Source of the DNA: Mesorhizobium sp.
Lineage (GTDB): Bacteria > Pseudomonadota > Alphaproteobacteria > Rhizobiales > Rhizobiaceae
Assembly: GCF_024509055.1 (NCBI RefSeq)
Contig: NZ_JANINM010000141.1
Span: 1-51,469 of the forward strand
Reading direction: 5' to 3'
Length of the DNA stretch: 51,469 nucleotides
The notes beneath the pieces were generated by a model, which was not told the origin of the DNA, did not search any database, and saw only the letters and a program-made list of their open reading frames with translations. Position 1 is the first letter of the stretch, and each line of letters opens with the position of its first letter. Shown one piece after another: positions 39,613 through 49,235 of the stretch. The position numbers were made by a program, and so were the translations under genes.

Positions 39613-40650
39613 CTAGCGTTGGCGCGGCACGTCGTAAGTTTCGAGCTTCACGCCGCGAAAGACCCCTATTGTAGCCCTGGCCGGTGGCTCCGGCTGCACA
39701 TATTTTACCACTTCCTTTATAACTTCTTGCTGTTGTGGTGCGGGCGCCACAGCGGGCTGCGGCTTCACCTTGCTCAACTGGTCGATCTGGGTGCCGACCC
39801 TCTCAACCGCCTGCGCCAAGCCATCTATCTTTGCGTTGGCCTGCTTGCGATCCGCCGCGGCAGCGGCTTCGGCGGCCTTCTGCCTGTCGAGCTCCGCCTG
39901 TTTTCTGGCGACATCCTCCGGGGTGTCCCCGGTCAGGTCCGCCAGTGTCACGCGCTCTGTCGATTCACCCTGGTTGCCAGCCGCCTGCCGCAACGCGAGG
40001 GACAATTGTCCGGCTCCGGCCGCAAGCGTCAGCTTCTGGGCATCCTTGGTGTTGACCTCGACAGTTACGGCTTTCACAACCGTCGGGCTATCCTTGCTCT
40101 CGTCGGCTACCTGGTCGACGGCAAGCACCTTGACGCTTTGCAACAGGACGTCGACGAAGCTTTTCTCGTTGCCGCTATCCAGGGCCGTGCGCGTCAGGAG
40201 TATGTCCACCCGGTCGCCCGGAAACACGAAACCGGCGACGCCGAGGACGTCGTTGACGCGGATCGAAACGGCCTTCATGCCTTCGCCGAGCACGGCCGAA
40301 AGCGTGGCGCGCTGCCCGGCGCCGGTGATCTTGCTGGCAAGGACGGGCTCATTGGCGCTGATCGTCTGTAGGGCCTGGCGCGTGCCGTTGCCGGCTAGCG
40401 CGTCCTTGGTCGTCTTGAAAGCCCCGGCTGGAATCGCGCCCGCCGGCCAGGCGATTTCACGCAATTTGTCTTCCGTCAGCGTGTCGCCGAATTTGAGAGG
40501 AACGGCGGCAACCACGACGGTGTCACGCGGAAGATCGTTGCCTCGTGCGAGCGCGCTGCGTTGGTTGGCGAGCCAGAAATTGGCGAGCACGACAGCCAGT
40601 ACGCCGAATACGCAGGCGAGGATGATCATGATGATTGTGTTAGCGCGCAT
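39613..40650 (-). CDS. cpaB: Tad pilus assembly protein CpaB (RcpC)
   Basis: ATG 40650 gives 345 residues with one N-terminal helix (IIMIILACVFGVLAVVLANF). A SAF domain (TVVVAAVPLKFGDTLTEDKL) and a RcpC-type domain (VSIRVNDVLGVAGFVFPGDR) follow. The C-terminal region has an Ala/Lys/Gln coiled coil (RKQAELDRQKAAEAAAAADR). CpaB bridges the inner-membrane machine and the secretin. The longer upstream frame crosses the pilin 3' hairpin and is not used. Confidence 0.92.
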   Translation of the reverse strand: MRANTIIMIILACVFGVLAVVLANFWLANQRSALARGNDLPRDTVVVAAVPLKFGDTLTEDKLREIAWPAGAIPAGAFKTTKDALAGNGTRQALQTISANEPVLASKITGAGQRATLSAVLGEGMKAVSIRVNDVLGVAGFVFPGDRVDILLTRTALDSGNEKSFVDVLLQSVKVLAVDQVADESKDSPTVVKAVTVEVNTKDAQKLTLAAGAGQLSLALRQAAGNQGESTERVTLADLTGDTPEDVARKQAELDRQKAAEAAAAADRKQANAKIDGLAQAVERVGTQIDQLSKVKPQPAVAPAPQQQEVIKEVVKYVQPEPPARATIGVFRGVKLETYDVPRQR

Positions 40651-40712
40651 AAGCCTAAACCCCAAAAAAAGGCCCTTGGTGATCGGCAGCGTCAGCCCTG
40701 ATGCGGCCGATA

Positions 40713-40741
40713 TTGGGCCCGGACCTGAGGTCCGGGCCCAA
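40713..40741 (-). terminator. Strong hairpin after the first pilin gene
   Basis: TTGGGCCCGGACC and GGTCCGGGCCCAA form a perfect 13-bp stem with a three-base loop, seven bases after the pilin stop on the minus strand. There is no T-tract. It probably stabilises pilin mRNA or partly stops transcription into cpaB, giving excess pilin. Confidence 0.7.
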
Positions 40742-40747
40742 CAAGTA

Positions 40748-40984
40748 TCAGGTACCAGTGCCGGCGCCGGCGTTGCAGGTGCCAGTGCCTCCACCCGTAA
40801 GGTAACCCTTGCCGTCTAGAATGCTGCAAAGGCCTGTAAAACGACCACTGACCCAGCCGCCGATCGCAACAATCGCCAGGATTGCCGCACCGGCGATAAT
40901 GCCGATCAGGATAGAATACTCGACCATGGCGGCGCCGCTTTCGTCGTTGCGAAACTGCCGAGCCATAGTCATGAGCTTGTTCAT
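40748..40984 (-). CDS. Flp/Fap-type pilin, copy 1
   Basis: This 78-residue prepilin has a short basic leader (KLMTMARQFRNDESG) followed by the Flp motif GAAMVEYSILIGIIAGAAIL with Glu and Tyr adjacent, as the Tad prepilin peptidase needs. The tail is Gly/Thr-rich with two cysteines (GLCSILDG; GTCNAG). It is nearly identical to the pilin at 41057-41293. It is the main structural subunit of the Tad pilus. Confidence 0.94.
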   Translation of the reverse strand: MNKLMTMARQFRNDESGAAMVEYSILIGIIAGAAILAIVAIGGWVSGRFTGLCSILDGKGYLTGGGTGTCNAGAGTGT

Positions 40985-41011
40985 GTCCGTCGCTCCTGAG
41001 GATGAACCAAA

Positions 41012-41041
41012 CCGGGCCCAAATCAAACAACTCGGGCCCGG
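41012..41041 (-). terminator. Hairpin after the second pilin gene
   Basis: CCGGGCCC (41012-41019) and GGGCCCGG (41034-41041) can form an 8-bp stem between the two pilin genes. It corresponds to the longer hairpin after the first pilin, which suggests the duplication included the 3' hairpin. Confidence 0.55.
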
Positions 41042-41056
41042 CAAGGAACTGATTGA

Positions 41057-41293
41057 TCAGGTACCGGTGCCAGCTGATGCAACGCAGGTGCCAGTACCGC
41101 CGCCGGCAAGCACGCCCTTGCCGTTCAGGATGCTGCAAAGGCCCGTAAAGCGCCCGCTCACCCAGCCGCCGATGGCAACGATAGCCAGGATGGCTGCGCC
41201 AGCGATGATGCCGATCAGAATGGAATATTCGACCATAGCAGCGCCGTTATCGTCGTCGCGGAACTGCCGGGCCATCGTCATGAGCTTCTTCAT
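41057..41293 (-). CDS. Flp/Fap-type pilin, copy 2 (promoter-proximal)
   Basis: The 78 residues are nearly the same as copy 1, with the identical Flp core GAAMVEYSILIGIIAGAAIL and differences mostly in the tail (NGKGVLAGGG). GGGAG precedes ATG 41293. It is the first gene of the minus-strand tad operon and should be the most highly expressed. Confidence 0.94.
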   Translation of the reverse strand: MKKLMTMARQFRDDDNGAAMVEYSILIGIIAGAAILAIVAIGGWVSGRFTGLCSILNGKGVLAGGGTGTCVASAGTGT

Positions 41294-41793
41294 GCCAATT
41301 TCTCCCTTTGGAGGTTTGAACCCGACGAGACAGAGCCAAGGATGAACCCCATACCCAAGCATCCCCCCGTCGAGTTCAATCCTAGGTCGCGTGAAAAAGC
41401 GAAGTCAAACGGATTAACAATCCTTTAACCTTCCAATACATGAAAATTTGTAATCCCTTCTTCGACAAGAGCTTGATTCGTTTCGTTTTTCAAGCCTTCT
41501 TAACCATTCGTTCACAATTCCAGCGCGCCTTAGGATGCGAAAACAATAAATTAGAAATCATACATAACCCTTTATATGCAGCGATTTACGTGCTATGTAG
41601 GGCTATGTCGATGGGGAGCGGTTGGGCATGCCGACCCGTTGGGTTTTGCGGAAATAAGTAAAACGATTTTCTGAAATTCGATTTTTTAACTATGTTGCAA
41701 GTAATACACGTTTTGCCCCGCCCCGTCGCTTGTGCCCGTCGTGGTTAACGCTTAGTTTCGGCTCTGGGAATTGGCGGGGAATAGCGTGTTGTG
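41294..41793. promoter_or_regulatory. AT-rich divergent promoter region of the tad locus
   Basis: This 500-bp gap lies between the pilin gene (minus) and the PAP2 gene (plus). It is markedly AT-rich at 41400-41700 compared with the rest of the window. It should hold the pilin promoter and the promoter of the cpaF-side genes. No gene or clear operator was identified. Confidence 0.6.
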
Positions 41794-42933
41794 ATGAGCC
41801 GGCTAGAGCGCGGGCGGTTAGGGAGTGGGGAGCAGGCATGCCTGCCGCGCTCTGCGCACAATGTACCGTTCGAATTGCCGGCCAAACCGACGGGGCGCCG
41901 GATACGCGAATGGGCTGGGAACGGGCTGGCGGATTTTGCAAGCGGCTGGCTAGTTGCGTTTATGTCGGGTTTGCTCGTAGCAATTGCGGTCGTTGACTTG
42001 GTCTGGTTGCCGTTCTCGACTGTGAATCCGAACGAGACTCTTTTGATTGGGACGGCAATCGCAAACGCGCCCTGGGCTCTACTTTGGGTGGTTCTCGGCG
42101 CGATGCGCCTTCAACTTCGCAAAACGCCTCTCCGTCATCGAGACATACTCAGTGAAGTTGTTGCAAGGATGCAGGCGCTAATCATGGCGTATGTGTTCAT
42201 AACTATGTTTTCGATAGGACTGCTGCTCATTACCTATTTGGCGACCGCGACGAGCCGCCCGTTGTTGGATAGCTATCTGGCGGCAGGTGACGCTACGTTG
42301 GGGTTTGACTGGATTGCCTTCGTAAGATTGCTCAACAGTCATCCAACGGTCGCCTACTGGCTTTCGGTCGCTTATGGCAGCTTGTACATGCAGGTATTGG
42401 TGCTGCCGGCTATTCTGGTGTTGACTGCCCGATCAGCCCGGTTGGAGGAATTTACAGCGCAGTTTGGGCTCGCTGGCTTCTTAACGTGCCTGATAATGAT
42501 TGTAGTGCCTGCTGCTGGCACCTTTGACTTCTATCACCCGGCGCCGGATCTTTTGAGTTCGTTCGGTCCTGGAGCCTCGACCCGACATCTTGAACAACTT
42601 CATCAGTTGCGGATGCTGAAGCCGTTCCTGATCGAACATCCAGAAGGCCTCGTGACCTTCCCGTCCTTCCACACCGCCCTGGCAGTAATCTTTGCATATT
42701 CCATGCGCGGTATCAGATATATCGCGCTTCCCGTCTACGCTCTCAATGCAATGTTGATCCTCGCGACGCTTCCGCAAGGCGGTCATTATCTGGTCGACGT
42801 TGTCGCGGGATTGGCGGTGGCCGCGATGTCGATCAAATCTGTCAGCTGGATTGCCCGGATCCGGATGCCGCGGCAGGTGCGTTCCGAGAACGATCAATCT
42901 TCACAACGATTGGTTGAGTTCGGAAGGGGATGA
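41794..42933 (+). CDS. PAP2-family integral membrane phosphatase/transferase
   Basis: This 379-residue membrane protein has about six helices (GLLVAIAVVDLVWLPF; FITMFSIGLLLITYLAT and others). PAP2 motifs lie at the C-terminal side: FPSFHTALAV (motif 2, Ser-x-His) and LPQGGHYLVDVVAGLAV (motif 3, His and Asp). These enzymes act on lipid phosphates or transfer head groups (inositol-phosphotransferase-like) at the outer face of the membrane. It precedes cpaF on the same strand. GTG 41791 directly before the ATG is an alternative start. Confidence 0.87.
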   Translation: MSRLERGRLGSGEQACLPRSAHNVPFELPAKPTGRRIREWAGNGLADFASGWLVAFMSGLLVAIAVVDLVWLPFSTVNPNETLLIGTAIANAPWALLWVVLGAMRLQLRKTPLRHRDILSEVVARMQALIMAYVFITMFSIGLLLITYLATATSRPLLDSYLAAGDATLGFDWIAFVRLLNSHPTVAYWLSVAYGSLYMQVLVLPAILVLTARSARLEEFTAQFGLAGFLTCLIMIVVPAAGTFDFYHPAPDLLSSFGPGASTRHLEQLHQLRMLKPFLIEHPEGLVTFPSFHTALAVIFAYSMRGIRYIALPVYALNAMLILATLPQGGHYLVDVVAGLAVAAMSIKSVSWIARIRMPRQVRSENDQSSQRLVEFGRG

Positions 42934-43047
42934 AAATGACCATGTCTCACTATGGAAAAGGGTTTCGATGCAGTACGGTGGATTACCGCCGATCTGCAGC
43001 GGCCGCGGATTATGATTTCCGTTCAGGCGGATTGGGGGCTTGAGCAA

Positions 43048-44430
43048 ATGCTGGGACGCTTCATCAAAGGGCCGAGCGAACAGAAAGCTCTGCAGCCGGC
43101 TGCTGTCGTGTCATCGCACGGATCGGCAGGCGCTGCCGTGGCGCAGGCCCAGTCGGAGGCCGACGATTTCCTCACGCTCAAGGTCGATCTACACCGCCAC
43201 CTCATCGATCGCTTCAACCTCACGGCCCTGGAAAACGCGTCGAAGGACGAGATACTCAATGAGATCCGACCGATCGTGCGCGAATTCGTGCGCGCCCAGA
43301 ATGTGCCGTTGAACGCACGTGAGTTGGATCAACTGACCAGCGACACCGCGGACGAGATGCTCGGACTCGGCCCGATCGAACCTCTCCTGAAAGACGATTC
43401 AATCGCTGACATCCTGATCAATACACACAACCATGTCTTCATCGAACGCCGCGGCATGCTCGAGGAAACCTCGATCCGTTTCCGGGACGAGGCGCATCTG
43501 CTGCGGGTGGTCAACAAGATCGTCTCCAACATCGGTCGGCGTGTCGATGAGTCCTCCCCGATGGTCGATGCTCGCCTGGACGACGGTTCGCGCGTCAACA
43601 TCGCGGTGCGGCCGATCTCGGTCGACGGTCCGCTCGTCTCCATTCGCAAATTCTCCAGGAATCCCTACTCGCTTGAACGATTGATGGCTTTCAATTCGAT
43701 CCGTCAGCCGATGATCGATTTGCTGCGGATTGCGGTCCAGGCTCGCAAATCGATCCTGGTTTCTGGAGGTACCGGCAGCGGCAAGACCACGCTGCTGAAT
43801 GCCTTGTCGAGCTACATTCCAGCCAGGGAGCGCCTGATCACCATCGAGGATGCTGCGGAACTGCAACTGCAGCAGCCGCACGTTGGGCGGCTAGAGACTC
43901 GGCCTCCCAACGTCGAGGGCAAAGGGGAAGTCCGACAGCGCGAACTGGTCAAGAACGCGCTTCGCATGCGCCCGGATCGCATCATCGTCGGCGAGGTACG
44001 TGGCGAAGAAGCTTTCGACATGCTGCAGGCCATGAACACGGGCCATGAAGGTTCGATGACGACCATCCACGCCAATACGCCGCGCGATGCGCTTTCCCGT
44101 CTGGAGCAGATGGTCGGCATGGCAGGCATGCCGATGACGCAGGAATCCATCCGCGCGCAGATTGCCTCGGCTATAGATATCATCGTGCAGACCCAGCGCC
44201 TCGCTGATGGCGGCCGCCGGGTCATCTCCATCTCGGAACTGACCGGCATGGAAGGCAACGTCGTTCAGTTGCAGGAGCTCTACCACTTCGTTCGCCGTGA
44301 CGTAGCAGCGGACGGCCAGATCGTCGGCGAGTTTCGCGCCACGGGCATTCGCCCGCGTTTTGCCCAGGAAGCAGCGACGCTCGGCCTTCATTTCGGCAAG
44401 GACGCCTTCAATCCGCAGGTTCCGCTCTGA
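43048..44430 (+). CDS. cpaF: Tad pilus secretion ATPase CpaF (TadA)
   Basis: I choose ATG 43048, which has GGGGG before it; in-frame ATGs at 42952 and 43012 lack ribosome sites. It encodes about 460 residues. The N-terminal domain has [18 protein letters not shown] and [17 protein letters not shown]. The ATPase core has Walker [13 protein letters not shown], the Asp box [12 protein letters not shown], Walker [20 protein letters not shown] and the His box [13 protein letters not shown]. It powers pilus extension and retraction. Its stop overlaps the tadB start. Confidence 0.95.
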   Translation: MLGRFIKGPSEQKALQPAAVVSSHGSAGAAVAQAQSEADDFLTLKVDLHRHLIDRFNLTALENASKDEILNEIRPIVREFVRAQNVPLNARELDQLTSDTADEMLGLGPIEPLLKDDSIADILINTHNHVFIERRGMLEETSIRFRDEAHLLRVVNKIVSNIGRRVDESSPMVDARLDDGSRVNIAVRPISVDGPLVSIRKFSRNPYSLERLMAFNSIRQPMIDLLRIAVQARKSILVSGGTGSGKTTLLNALSSYIPARERLITIEDAAELQLQQPHVGRLETRPPNVEGKGEVRQRELVKNALRMRPDRIIVGEVRGEEAFDMLQAMNTGHEGSMTTIHANTPRDALSRLEQMVGMAGMPMTQESIRAQIASAIDIIVQTQRLADGGRRVISISELTGMEGNVVQLQELYHFVRRDVAADGQIVGEFRATGIRPRFAQEAATLGLHFGKDAFNPQVPL

Positions 44431-45401
44431 TGTTCAGCAGCGAGACGCTTCTCTATTTCGTCTATGTGCTGGCCGCGGCGTCCGTCATCCTCGCGGCCGA
44501 GGCGCTCTATGTCACCTATGTCAAAGGCCGCGCACGCGCCGGCACAATAAACCGGCGGCTAAAGCGACTGGCGGACGAGGTGCCCGCCGAGCAGGCCCTA
44601 CAAGGGCTGCTGCGCGAACGCGGGCTGACCAGTTCCGGCGACTACTTGTTCGGCGCCGTTACGCTGAACAGGCTCTACACTCAATCTGGCGTTACCGGGA
44701 ATCCGCTTACATTTGTTGCGATCTTCATTTTGGCAGGGCTGATTGTGGCTCTGCTCCTTGTCCTGCTGGCGGCAGCGTCAGCTGCAACCGCCTTCATCGC
44801 TTTCCTGGTCGTGGCCTTTGTTTTCCCATTGTTGTATCTCCGCAGGGCCCGCAACAAACGGATTTTGAGGTTCGCCAGGCAATTGCCCGATGCGCTGGAC
44901 ATGATCGTGCGTTCGCTGCGGGCCGGCCATCCGATTTCGGTTGCGGTTGGCCTCGTGGCCCGCGAAATGCCTGATCCGCTTGGCACCGAGTTCGGCATCG
45001 TCGCCGACGAGGTCACCTTCGGGCTGAGCATGGAACAGGCGGCGCGAAAGCTGTCGGAGCGCGTCGGCTTTGAAGGCCTGCACCTTCTTTCAGTCTCTTT
45101 GTCCATTCAATCGAAGACGGGAGGCAATCTCACCGAGATCCTCGCCAACTTGTCCAAGGTCTTGCGCGAGCGGCAAAAACTCAGGTTGAAAATCAGGGCA
45201 CTTTCCGCCGAAGGTCGATTCTCGGCGTGGGTCATCTCGCTGTTCCCGATCGTCATGTTTGGGATCCTTGCACTGGTTGCTCCGAGCTACTACGGGGCCG
45301 TCTGGGGCAACCCTCTCATCTTCCCGGTCTTCACCATCTTTGGCGTTTGGGCTCTGCTCGGCGACTTCATCATGTATCGCATGGTCAACTTCGATTTCTG
45401 A
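44430..45401 (+). CDS. tadB: Tad pilus inner-membrane protein TadB
   Basis: This 323-residue protein has an N-terminal helix pair (LYFVYVLAAASVILAAEALY; TFVAIFILAGLIVALLLVLL). A type II/IV secretion F domain follows (about 155-275: FARQLPDALDMIVRSLRAGH; LHLLSVSLSIQSKTGGNLTE), with C-terminal helices after it. It forms the inner-membrane platform with TadC. It overlaps cpaF by one base and abuts tadC. Confidence 0.93.
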   Translation: MFSSETLLYFVYVLAAASVILAAEALYVTYVKGRARAGTINRRLKRLADEVPAEQALQGLLRERGLTSSGDYLFGAVTLNRLYTQSGVTGNPLTFVAIFILAGLIVALLLVLLAAASAATAFIAFLVVAFVFPLLYLRRARNKRILRFARQLPDALDMIVRSLRAGHPISVAVGLVAREMPDPLGTEFGIVADEVTFGLSMEQAARKLSERVGFEGLHLLSVSLSIQSKTGGNLTEILANLSKVLRERQKLRLKIRALSAEGRFSAWVISLFPIVMFGILALVAPSYYGAVWGNPLIFPVFTIFGVWALLGDFIMYRMVNFDF

Positions 45402-46370
45402 ATGGGGCCCGACATCGACCTCCTATCCAACATCCTCAGTTCCGAGCTTCTCGTCTCGATTTTTGTGTTCGGGGCGGCGGTAGCGCTTTTTCTGGTCGGC
45501 GGCTTCGTGTTGCTGCCGGCCTTCCAGACACGCCGGCTGGTGGCGGAGAGCTTGATGTCGGAGGGTATCGCCAACCGGCGTTCCCTCGCAGCACAGCAGC
45601 AACTCGTCAAAATCTCGGCGCAGCGGCCCGTGGAAGCGTATTTCCGCGCGCTGGAGAAAGAGCGCGGCGAGCCAAACGCGCTTGAGGCGAGATTGTTTCG
45701 GGCTGGTTTTCACAACGCCAACGCCCCGGCCCTTTACACCCTATCGAGAATTGCGGCCGTCGCCATCGGGTTCCTCGGATGCTACGCCGGATTGGCCGCT
45801 ATCTTGCCGGCGCAAATACCGGGATTCGTGTCGTTGGTCGGCGCGTCATTGTTCGGGTTGGCTTGCCTGGTCATTCCGAGCATCGCACTCGACCGTTTCG
45901 AAAACGCCCAGAAGAAGATTTATCGCCGCGGTTTCCCTGATTTCATGGATATGATGATCACCTGCGCCGATGCAGGCATGAGCCTGGAGGCAGCAGTCGA
46001 ACGGGTCAGCCAGGAGATGGCCGGCACGCACAAATGGCTGGGCATCCAACTGTCGATCATGAATTTGCAATTGCGCGCGGGCAAACCTCTGCGTGACGCA
46101 TTGCGCGAACTTGCGGACCGTATCGGCCTGGAGGAAGCGCGGGCCTTAGCGGTGCTGTTTCGGCAATCCGAAGAGCTTGGGACCAGTCTGACCGAAGCCC
46201 TGCGGGTTTACAGTGATGAAATGCGGACTCAAAGAATCCTGCAGGCGGAGGAGCGCGCCAACGTGCTTCCCGTCAAAATGATGATTCCGCTGGGCATATG
46301 CATCTTTCCGGTGGTGCTTATGATTGTGCTTCTGCCGGTTGTCATTCGCATGAGGGGCATTTTCTTCTAA
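45402..46370 (+). CDS. tadC: Tad pilus inner-membrane protein TadC
   Basis: This 322-residue protein begins immediately after the tadB stop. It has membrane helices at the N-terminus (LLVSIFVFGAAVALFLVGGF) and in the middle, and an F domain (FPDFMDMMITCADAGMSLEA; LRDALRELADRIGLEEARAL). A C-terminal helix follows (PLGICIFPVVLMIVLLPVVI). It partners with TadB. Confidence 0.93.
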   Translation: MGPDIDLLSNILSSELLVSIFVFGAAVALFLVGGFVLLPAFQTRRLVAESLMSEGIANRRSLAAQQQLVKISAQRPVEAYFRALEKERGEPNALEARLFRAGFHNANAPALYTLSRIAAVAIGFLGCYAGLAAILPAQIPGFVSLVGASLFGLACLVIPSIALDRFENAQKKIYRRGFPDFMDMMITCADAGMSLEAAVERVSQEMAGTHKWLGIQLSIMNLQLRAGKPLRDALRELADRIGLEEARALAVLFRQSEELGTSLTEALRVYSDEMRTQRILQAEERANVLPVKMMIPLGICIFPVVLMIVLLPVVIRMRGIFF

Positions 46371-46425
46371 GCATCCATATGCTTATTTGCTAAAATATGA
46401 GTCGGAGGGCTCCTTGGAGCAGGGG

Positions 46426-46977
46426 ATGAAAAGACGGGTATGCCTTGCCGCAGCTGGTGTGCTGCTGGCTCTGGTCGCTGGCTGCCAGACCAAGGGGATG
46501 GATCCAGCCGATGGCGTGGTTCGTACCAACGAGCCGGCCCAAGGCGACTTCACGGCCTTCGGCGATGCCTTTAAAGGGCTGAAAACGGTCAGCGACGTAG
46601 ACTATTACGCCTCCGACCAGGCGGTCACCGAGGCCAAGACGCAGTTTCGCTCCGAGAACTACGGCAATGCCGGTGCATTGTTCTACAAGGCGACGCGATT
46701 GGCTCCCGATGACGGCGTTGCCTGGCTGGGGCTGGCGGCGTCCTGCGACCGCATCAGGCGCTTCGACTTGTCGGATCGCGCCTATGCCCGCGCATACCGG
46801 CTGCTCGGCGCCACTCCGGAATACTACAACAATGTTGGCTATTCCTATTTGCTGCGCGGCAAGCTGCCGGAAGCACGCACAAACTTCCTCAAGGCGTATG
46901 AACTGGCGCCGAAGGATCCGACGGTCAACAACAACCTGAAGCTCCTGGCTTCCAGCGTCGAGAACATAGAGCGATAG
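46426..46977 (+). CDS. tadD: TPR lipoprotein TadD
   Basis: ATG 46426 gives 183 residues with a lipobox (VLLALVAGC). The TPR-like repeats cover about 65-175 (ENYGNAGALFYKATRLAPDD; LGATPEYYNNVGYSYLLRG; ARTNFLKAYELAPKDPTVNN). TadD-type lipoproteins help the secretin assemble. It lies between tadC and cpaA, as in other rhizobial tad loci. Confidence 0.88.
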   Translation: MKRRVCLAAAGVLLALVAGCQTKGMDPADGVVRTNEPAQGDFTAFGDAFKGLKTVSDVDYYASDQAVTEAKTQFRSENYGNAGALFYKATRLAPDDGVAWLGLAASCDRIRRFDLSDRAYARAYRLLGATPEYYNNVGYSYLLRGKLPEARTNFLKAYELAPKDPTVNNNLKLLASSVENIER

Positions 46978-46984
46978 TTTTAGA

Positions 46985-47524
46985 ATGTTGCTCTATGCTT
47001 CACTCGTGCTCAAGGCGCTGGCCATCCCTCTGCTGGCTAGGATAGCTTGGCTGGACTTTTCCACGCAAAGGATTTCCAACCGCGACGTTCTTTTACTGCT
47101 CTGCATGGGGCTTGGCTCGCTGCAACTCTTTGCTGTTCAGGCAGGATCGTGGTGGGACATGGGCCTCAGCGCGCTCGGCGGCGTCTTGCTGTTCGTTGCG
47201 CTCTTTCCATTCTGGGTCCTGCGGAAGGTTGGCGCCGGTGACGTGAAACTGATGGCTGCCATACCATTTCTGATCGGCGGAGATGGTCTCGTAGTCTTCA
47301 CTGTCTTTCTGCTGGTTTTCGCGGTTGCTGTGGTCGCGCTCATCAAAAACCCGTTCATGCTGCCGGCAGGCGCATTTAGGCTCTATGTGCAACACATGGA
47401 CCGCAAGGGCGTTGTGCCATTCGGCGTGCCGATAGCAGCGGCGGCGATTTGCGCCATAGGATTCCAGATTTACGTGGCCGTGAGGGTTGCGACCAGTTCC
47501 GGCATTCTGGAGCACCTCAACTGA
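46985..47524 (+). CDS. cpaA: Prepilin peptidase CpaA (TadV)
   Basis: This 179-residue type IV prepilin peptidase of the short A24A class has about five helices. The two catalytic aspartates are visible: the first in ARIAWLDFSTQRISNRD and the second in KVGAGDVKLMAAIPF (GxGD). It cleaves the leaders of the two Flp pilins and TadE-like proteins. It is the last gene of the plus-strand tad operon. Confidence 0.93.
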   Translation: MLLYASLVLKALAIPLLARIAWLDFSTQRISNRDVLLLLCMGLGSLQLFAVQAGSWWDMGLSALGGVLLFVALFPFWVLRKVGAGDVKLMAAIPFLIGGDGLVVFTVFLLVFAVAVVALIKNPFMLPAGAFRLYVQHMDRKGVVPFGVPIAAAAICAIGFQIYVAVRVATSSGILEHLN

Positions 47525-47535
47525 GCTTGCTCGCT

Positions 47536-48837
47536 CTAAAACCCCGAAGTCTGCTTCTGCACCAGCTTTAGCTGGCCCTTTTCCACCTTGAAGAACGGCA
47601 TCGACCTCTGGCTTGAGCCGTCGGCGCGGAAGCGGAACAGGCCTGTCGAGCCGCGGAAGCCGCTGGCATTCTCCAGCACCTGCTTGCTGAAGCCTTCCGG
47701 GCCGGCCGAACTCGCGATGCCCGCCGCCAGCGCCACCATGTCGTAGGCGTAGGCGACATCGAGGTCGGGCTGGTAATTGTAGGTCGCCTTGAAGCGGTCG
47801 GCGATCGGCCCGGTCTCGCTCTGGTCCAGCGTCGCGATATAGGCGCCCTCATAGAGCGGATCCATCGGCCGCTCCAGCCAGCGATGGGTGCCGATCAGCG
47901 TCACGGCCTTGCCCGGAATGCCTTTCGCCTTCAGCGCGGCCAGCACGGGTGTCGGGCTGCCGTCACCGCTGGCTACGATCACGGCGTTGGGCGCATCCAC
48001 CAGCGAGCCCATGTCGGACACCGCCTTGTCGCCGTCTGCTGTCGCATAGGGGAGCGTCACGGCAAGTGTCGCGCCATAGATGCTGAGCGCGTTGGCGACC
48101 CTGGATTCGATTGCGCTGGTGTCCGTACCGGCCGGCGCCAACAGCACGAACTTCTTCGCACCCTTGCTGGCGACGGCGGCCGCTCCGGCGGCCGCGCTGT
48201 CGGCTTCGCTGAGGCGCACCGAATAGACGCTGGGGCCGCCTGTGAAATTGTCGGCCAGCGCCAGAACTGGCGGCCGCTTCGAGCCCGACAGCTTGGCAAG
48301 ATGCTGCGCGGCGGGAAGCTCGGCCGGCCCGATGATGGCCTGCGCGCCGCCCGACGTGATCGCCTTCACCGCGAGATCCTTGGCGTAGCCGCTGTCGCCG
48401 CGCGTGTCCTGGATAGTCAGGGTTAGCAGCTTGTCACCGAGATCGCCCATGGCAAGTCGCGCCGCATCGTTCATCTTCCTGCCGGTTTCCCCGGCACTCC
48501 CAGGAGCCGACATCGGCAGCAGCATGGTAATCTTCGTTGGTCCGGTACCGAGCGTCAGGTTGGCCTGCGCTCGGCCGGGGGCCGTGGCGGCGGCGACGGA
48601 TTGCTGCACTGGCGTGGCCGGGCTGGCCGGCTGGCTCGCCGGCCCGGCGATTGCTGAGGGGTCGAGAACGTCGGAGGCGCTGCTCTTCGACTGGCAGCCG
48701 GATATGGCCGCCACAAGCACGAGCGTGATCGGCCACCCCCGGGTCCATGGGCGTTTCCGGAAACGGCCTTGCTGTCTGCCACCGGCATCCGCCGGCGCCG
48801 GGGCAGGTGCTCCCGTCGAGGTTTCCAGGACAATCAT
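47536..48837 (-). CDS. Periplasmic-binding-fold lipoprotein (penicillin-binding protein activator-like)
   Basis: This 433-residue lipoprotein has a lipobox near residue 48 (LVLVAAISGCQSKS) after an unusually long N-terminal segment, so a later start is possible. The rest is a type I periplasmic-binding fold (about 105-425): KITMLLPMSAPGSAGETGR, LTIQDTRGDSGYAKDLAVKA and DVAYAYDMVALAAGIASS. Alphaproteobacterial proteins of this kind are annotated as penicillin-binding protein activators (LpoA-like) or LivJ-like receptors. It is convergent with cpaA. Confidence 0.85.
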   Translation of the reverse strand: MIVLETSTGAPAPAPADAGGRQQGRFRKRPWTRGWPITLVLVAAISGCQSKSSASDVLDPSAIAGPASQPASPATPVQQSVAAATAPGRAQANLTLGTGPTKITMLLPMSAPGSAGETGRKMNDAARLAMGDLGDKLLTLTIQDTRGDSGYAKDLAVKAITSGGAQAIIGPAELPAAQHLAKLSGSKRPPVLALADNFTGGPSVYSVRLSEADSAAAGAAAVASKGAKKFVLLAPAGTDTSAIESRVANALSIYGATLAVTLPYATADGDKAVSDMGSLVDAPNAVIVASGDGSPTPVLAALKAKGIPGKAVTLIGTHRWLERPMDPLYEGAYIATLDQSETGPIADRFKATYNYQPDLDVAYAYDMVALAAGIASSAGPEGFSKQVLENASGFRGSTGLFRFRADGSSQRSMPFFKVEKGQLKLVQKQTSGF

Positions 48838-48866
48838 TGCCGTCAGCCGGCGTGCTCGCCGTCAGC

Positions 48867-49235
48867 TCAGTGCATGTATTCGACCATGCGGTCGTGGAAG
48901 CACTCGCACTTGTTGAGGTAGTCCTCGTCCTTGTAGTTCGTCTTCAGGTAGCCATAGGCCTTGCCGCAGGCGACCTTGGCTTCGGATGCCCAGACGAAGG
49001 CGGGGCGCGACGAGTTGATCCATTCCGGGCTGTTGGCGACGGCGACGGATTCATTCATCAGCTTCACCACCTTGTCCTTGAGCTCGACCATGTTGTTGGT
49101 CAGCACCAGGTCCGACGTGCCGACGGCCCGGCAATAGTTCACCGCCGGTTCGCCGATGATGTCGGCGGCGAAGCCCGTCGATCCGGCCAGGAAGAATGCC
49201 GTGGCCGAGGCCAGAAGTTTTGCGCTACACTTCAT
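48867..49235 (-). CDS. Small exported protein (122 aa)
   Basis: ATG 49235 follows AGGGGGA. The signal peptide is KLLASATAFFLAGSTGFAAD. The mature protein is helical and charged with three or four cysteines (VNYCRAVG; KVACGKAYGYL; NKCECFHDRMVEYMH). I do not recognise the family. A periplasmic role is likely. Confidence 0.78.
   Translation of the reverse strand: MKCSAKLLASATAFFLAGSTGFAADIIGEPAVNYCRAVGTSDLVLTNNMVELKDKVVKLMNESVAVANSPEWINSSRPAFVWASEAKVACGKAYGYLKTNYKDEDYLNKCECFHDRMVEYMH

Noticed and set aside
41372..41383. GAGTTCAATCCT, matching the start of the attachment repeat
   Set aside because: Only 12 bases match, the flanks differ, and the sequence is upstream of the pilin gene; probably chance.
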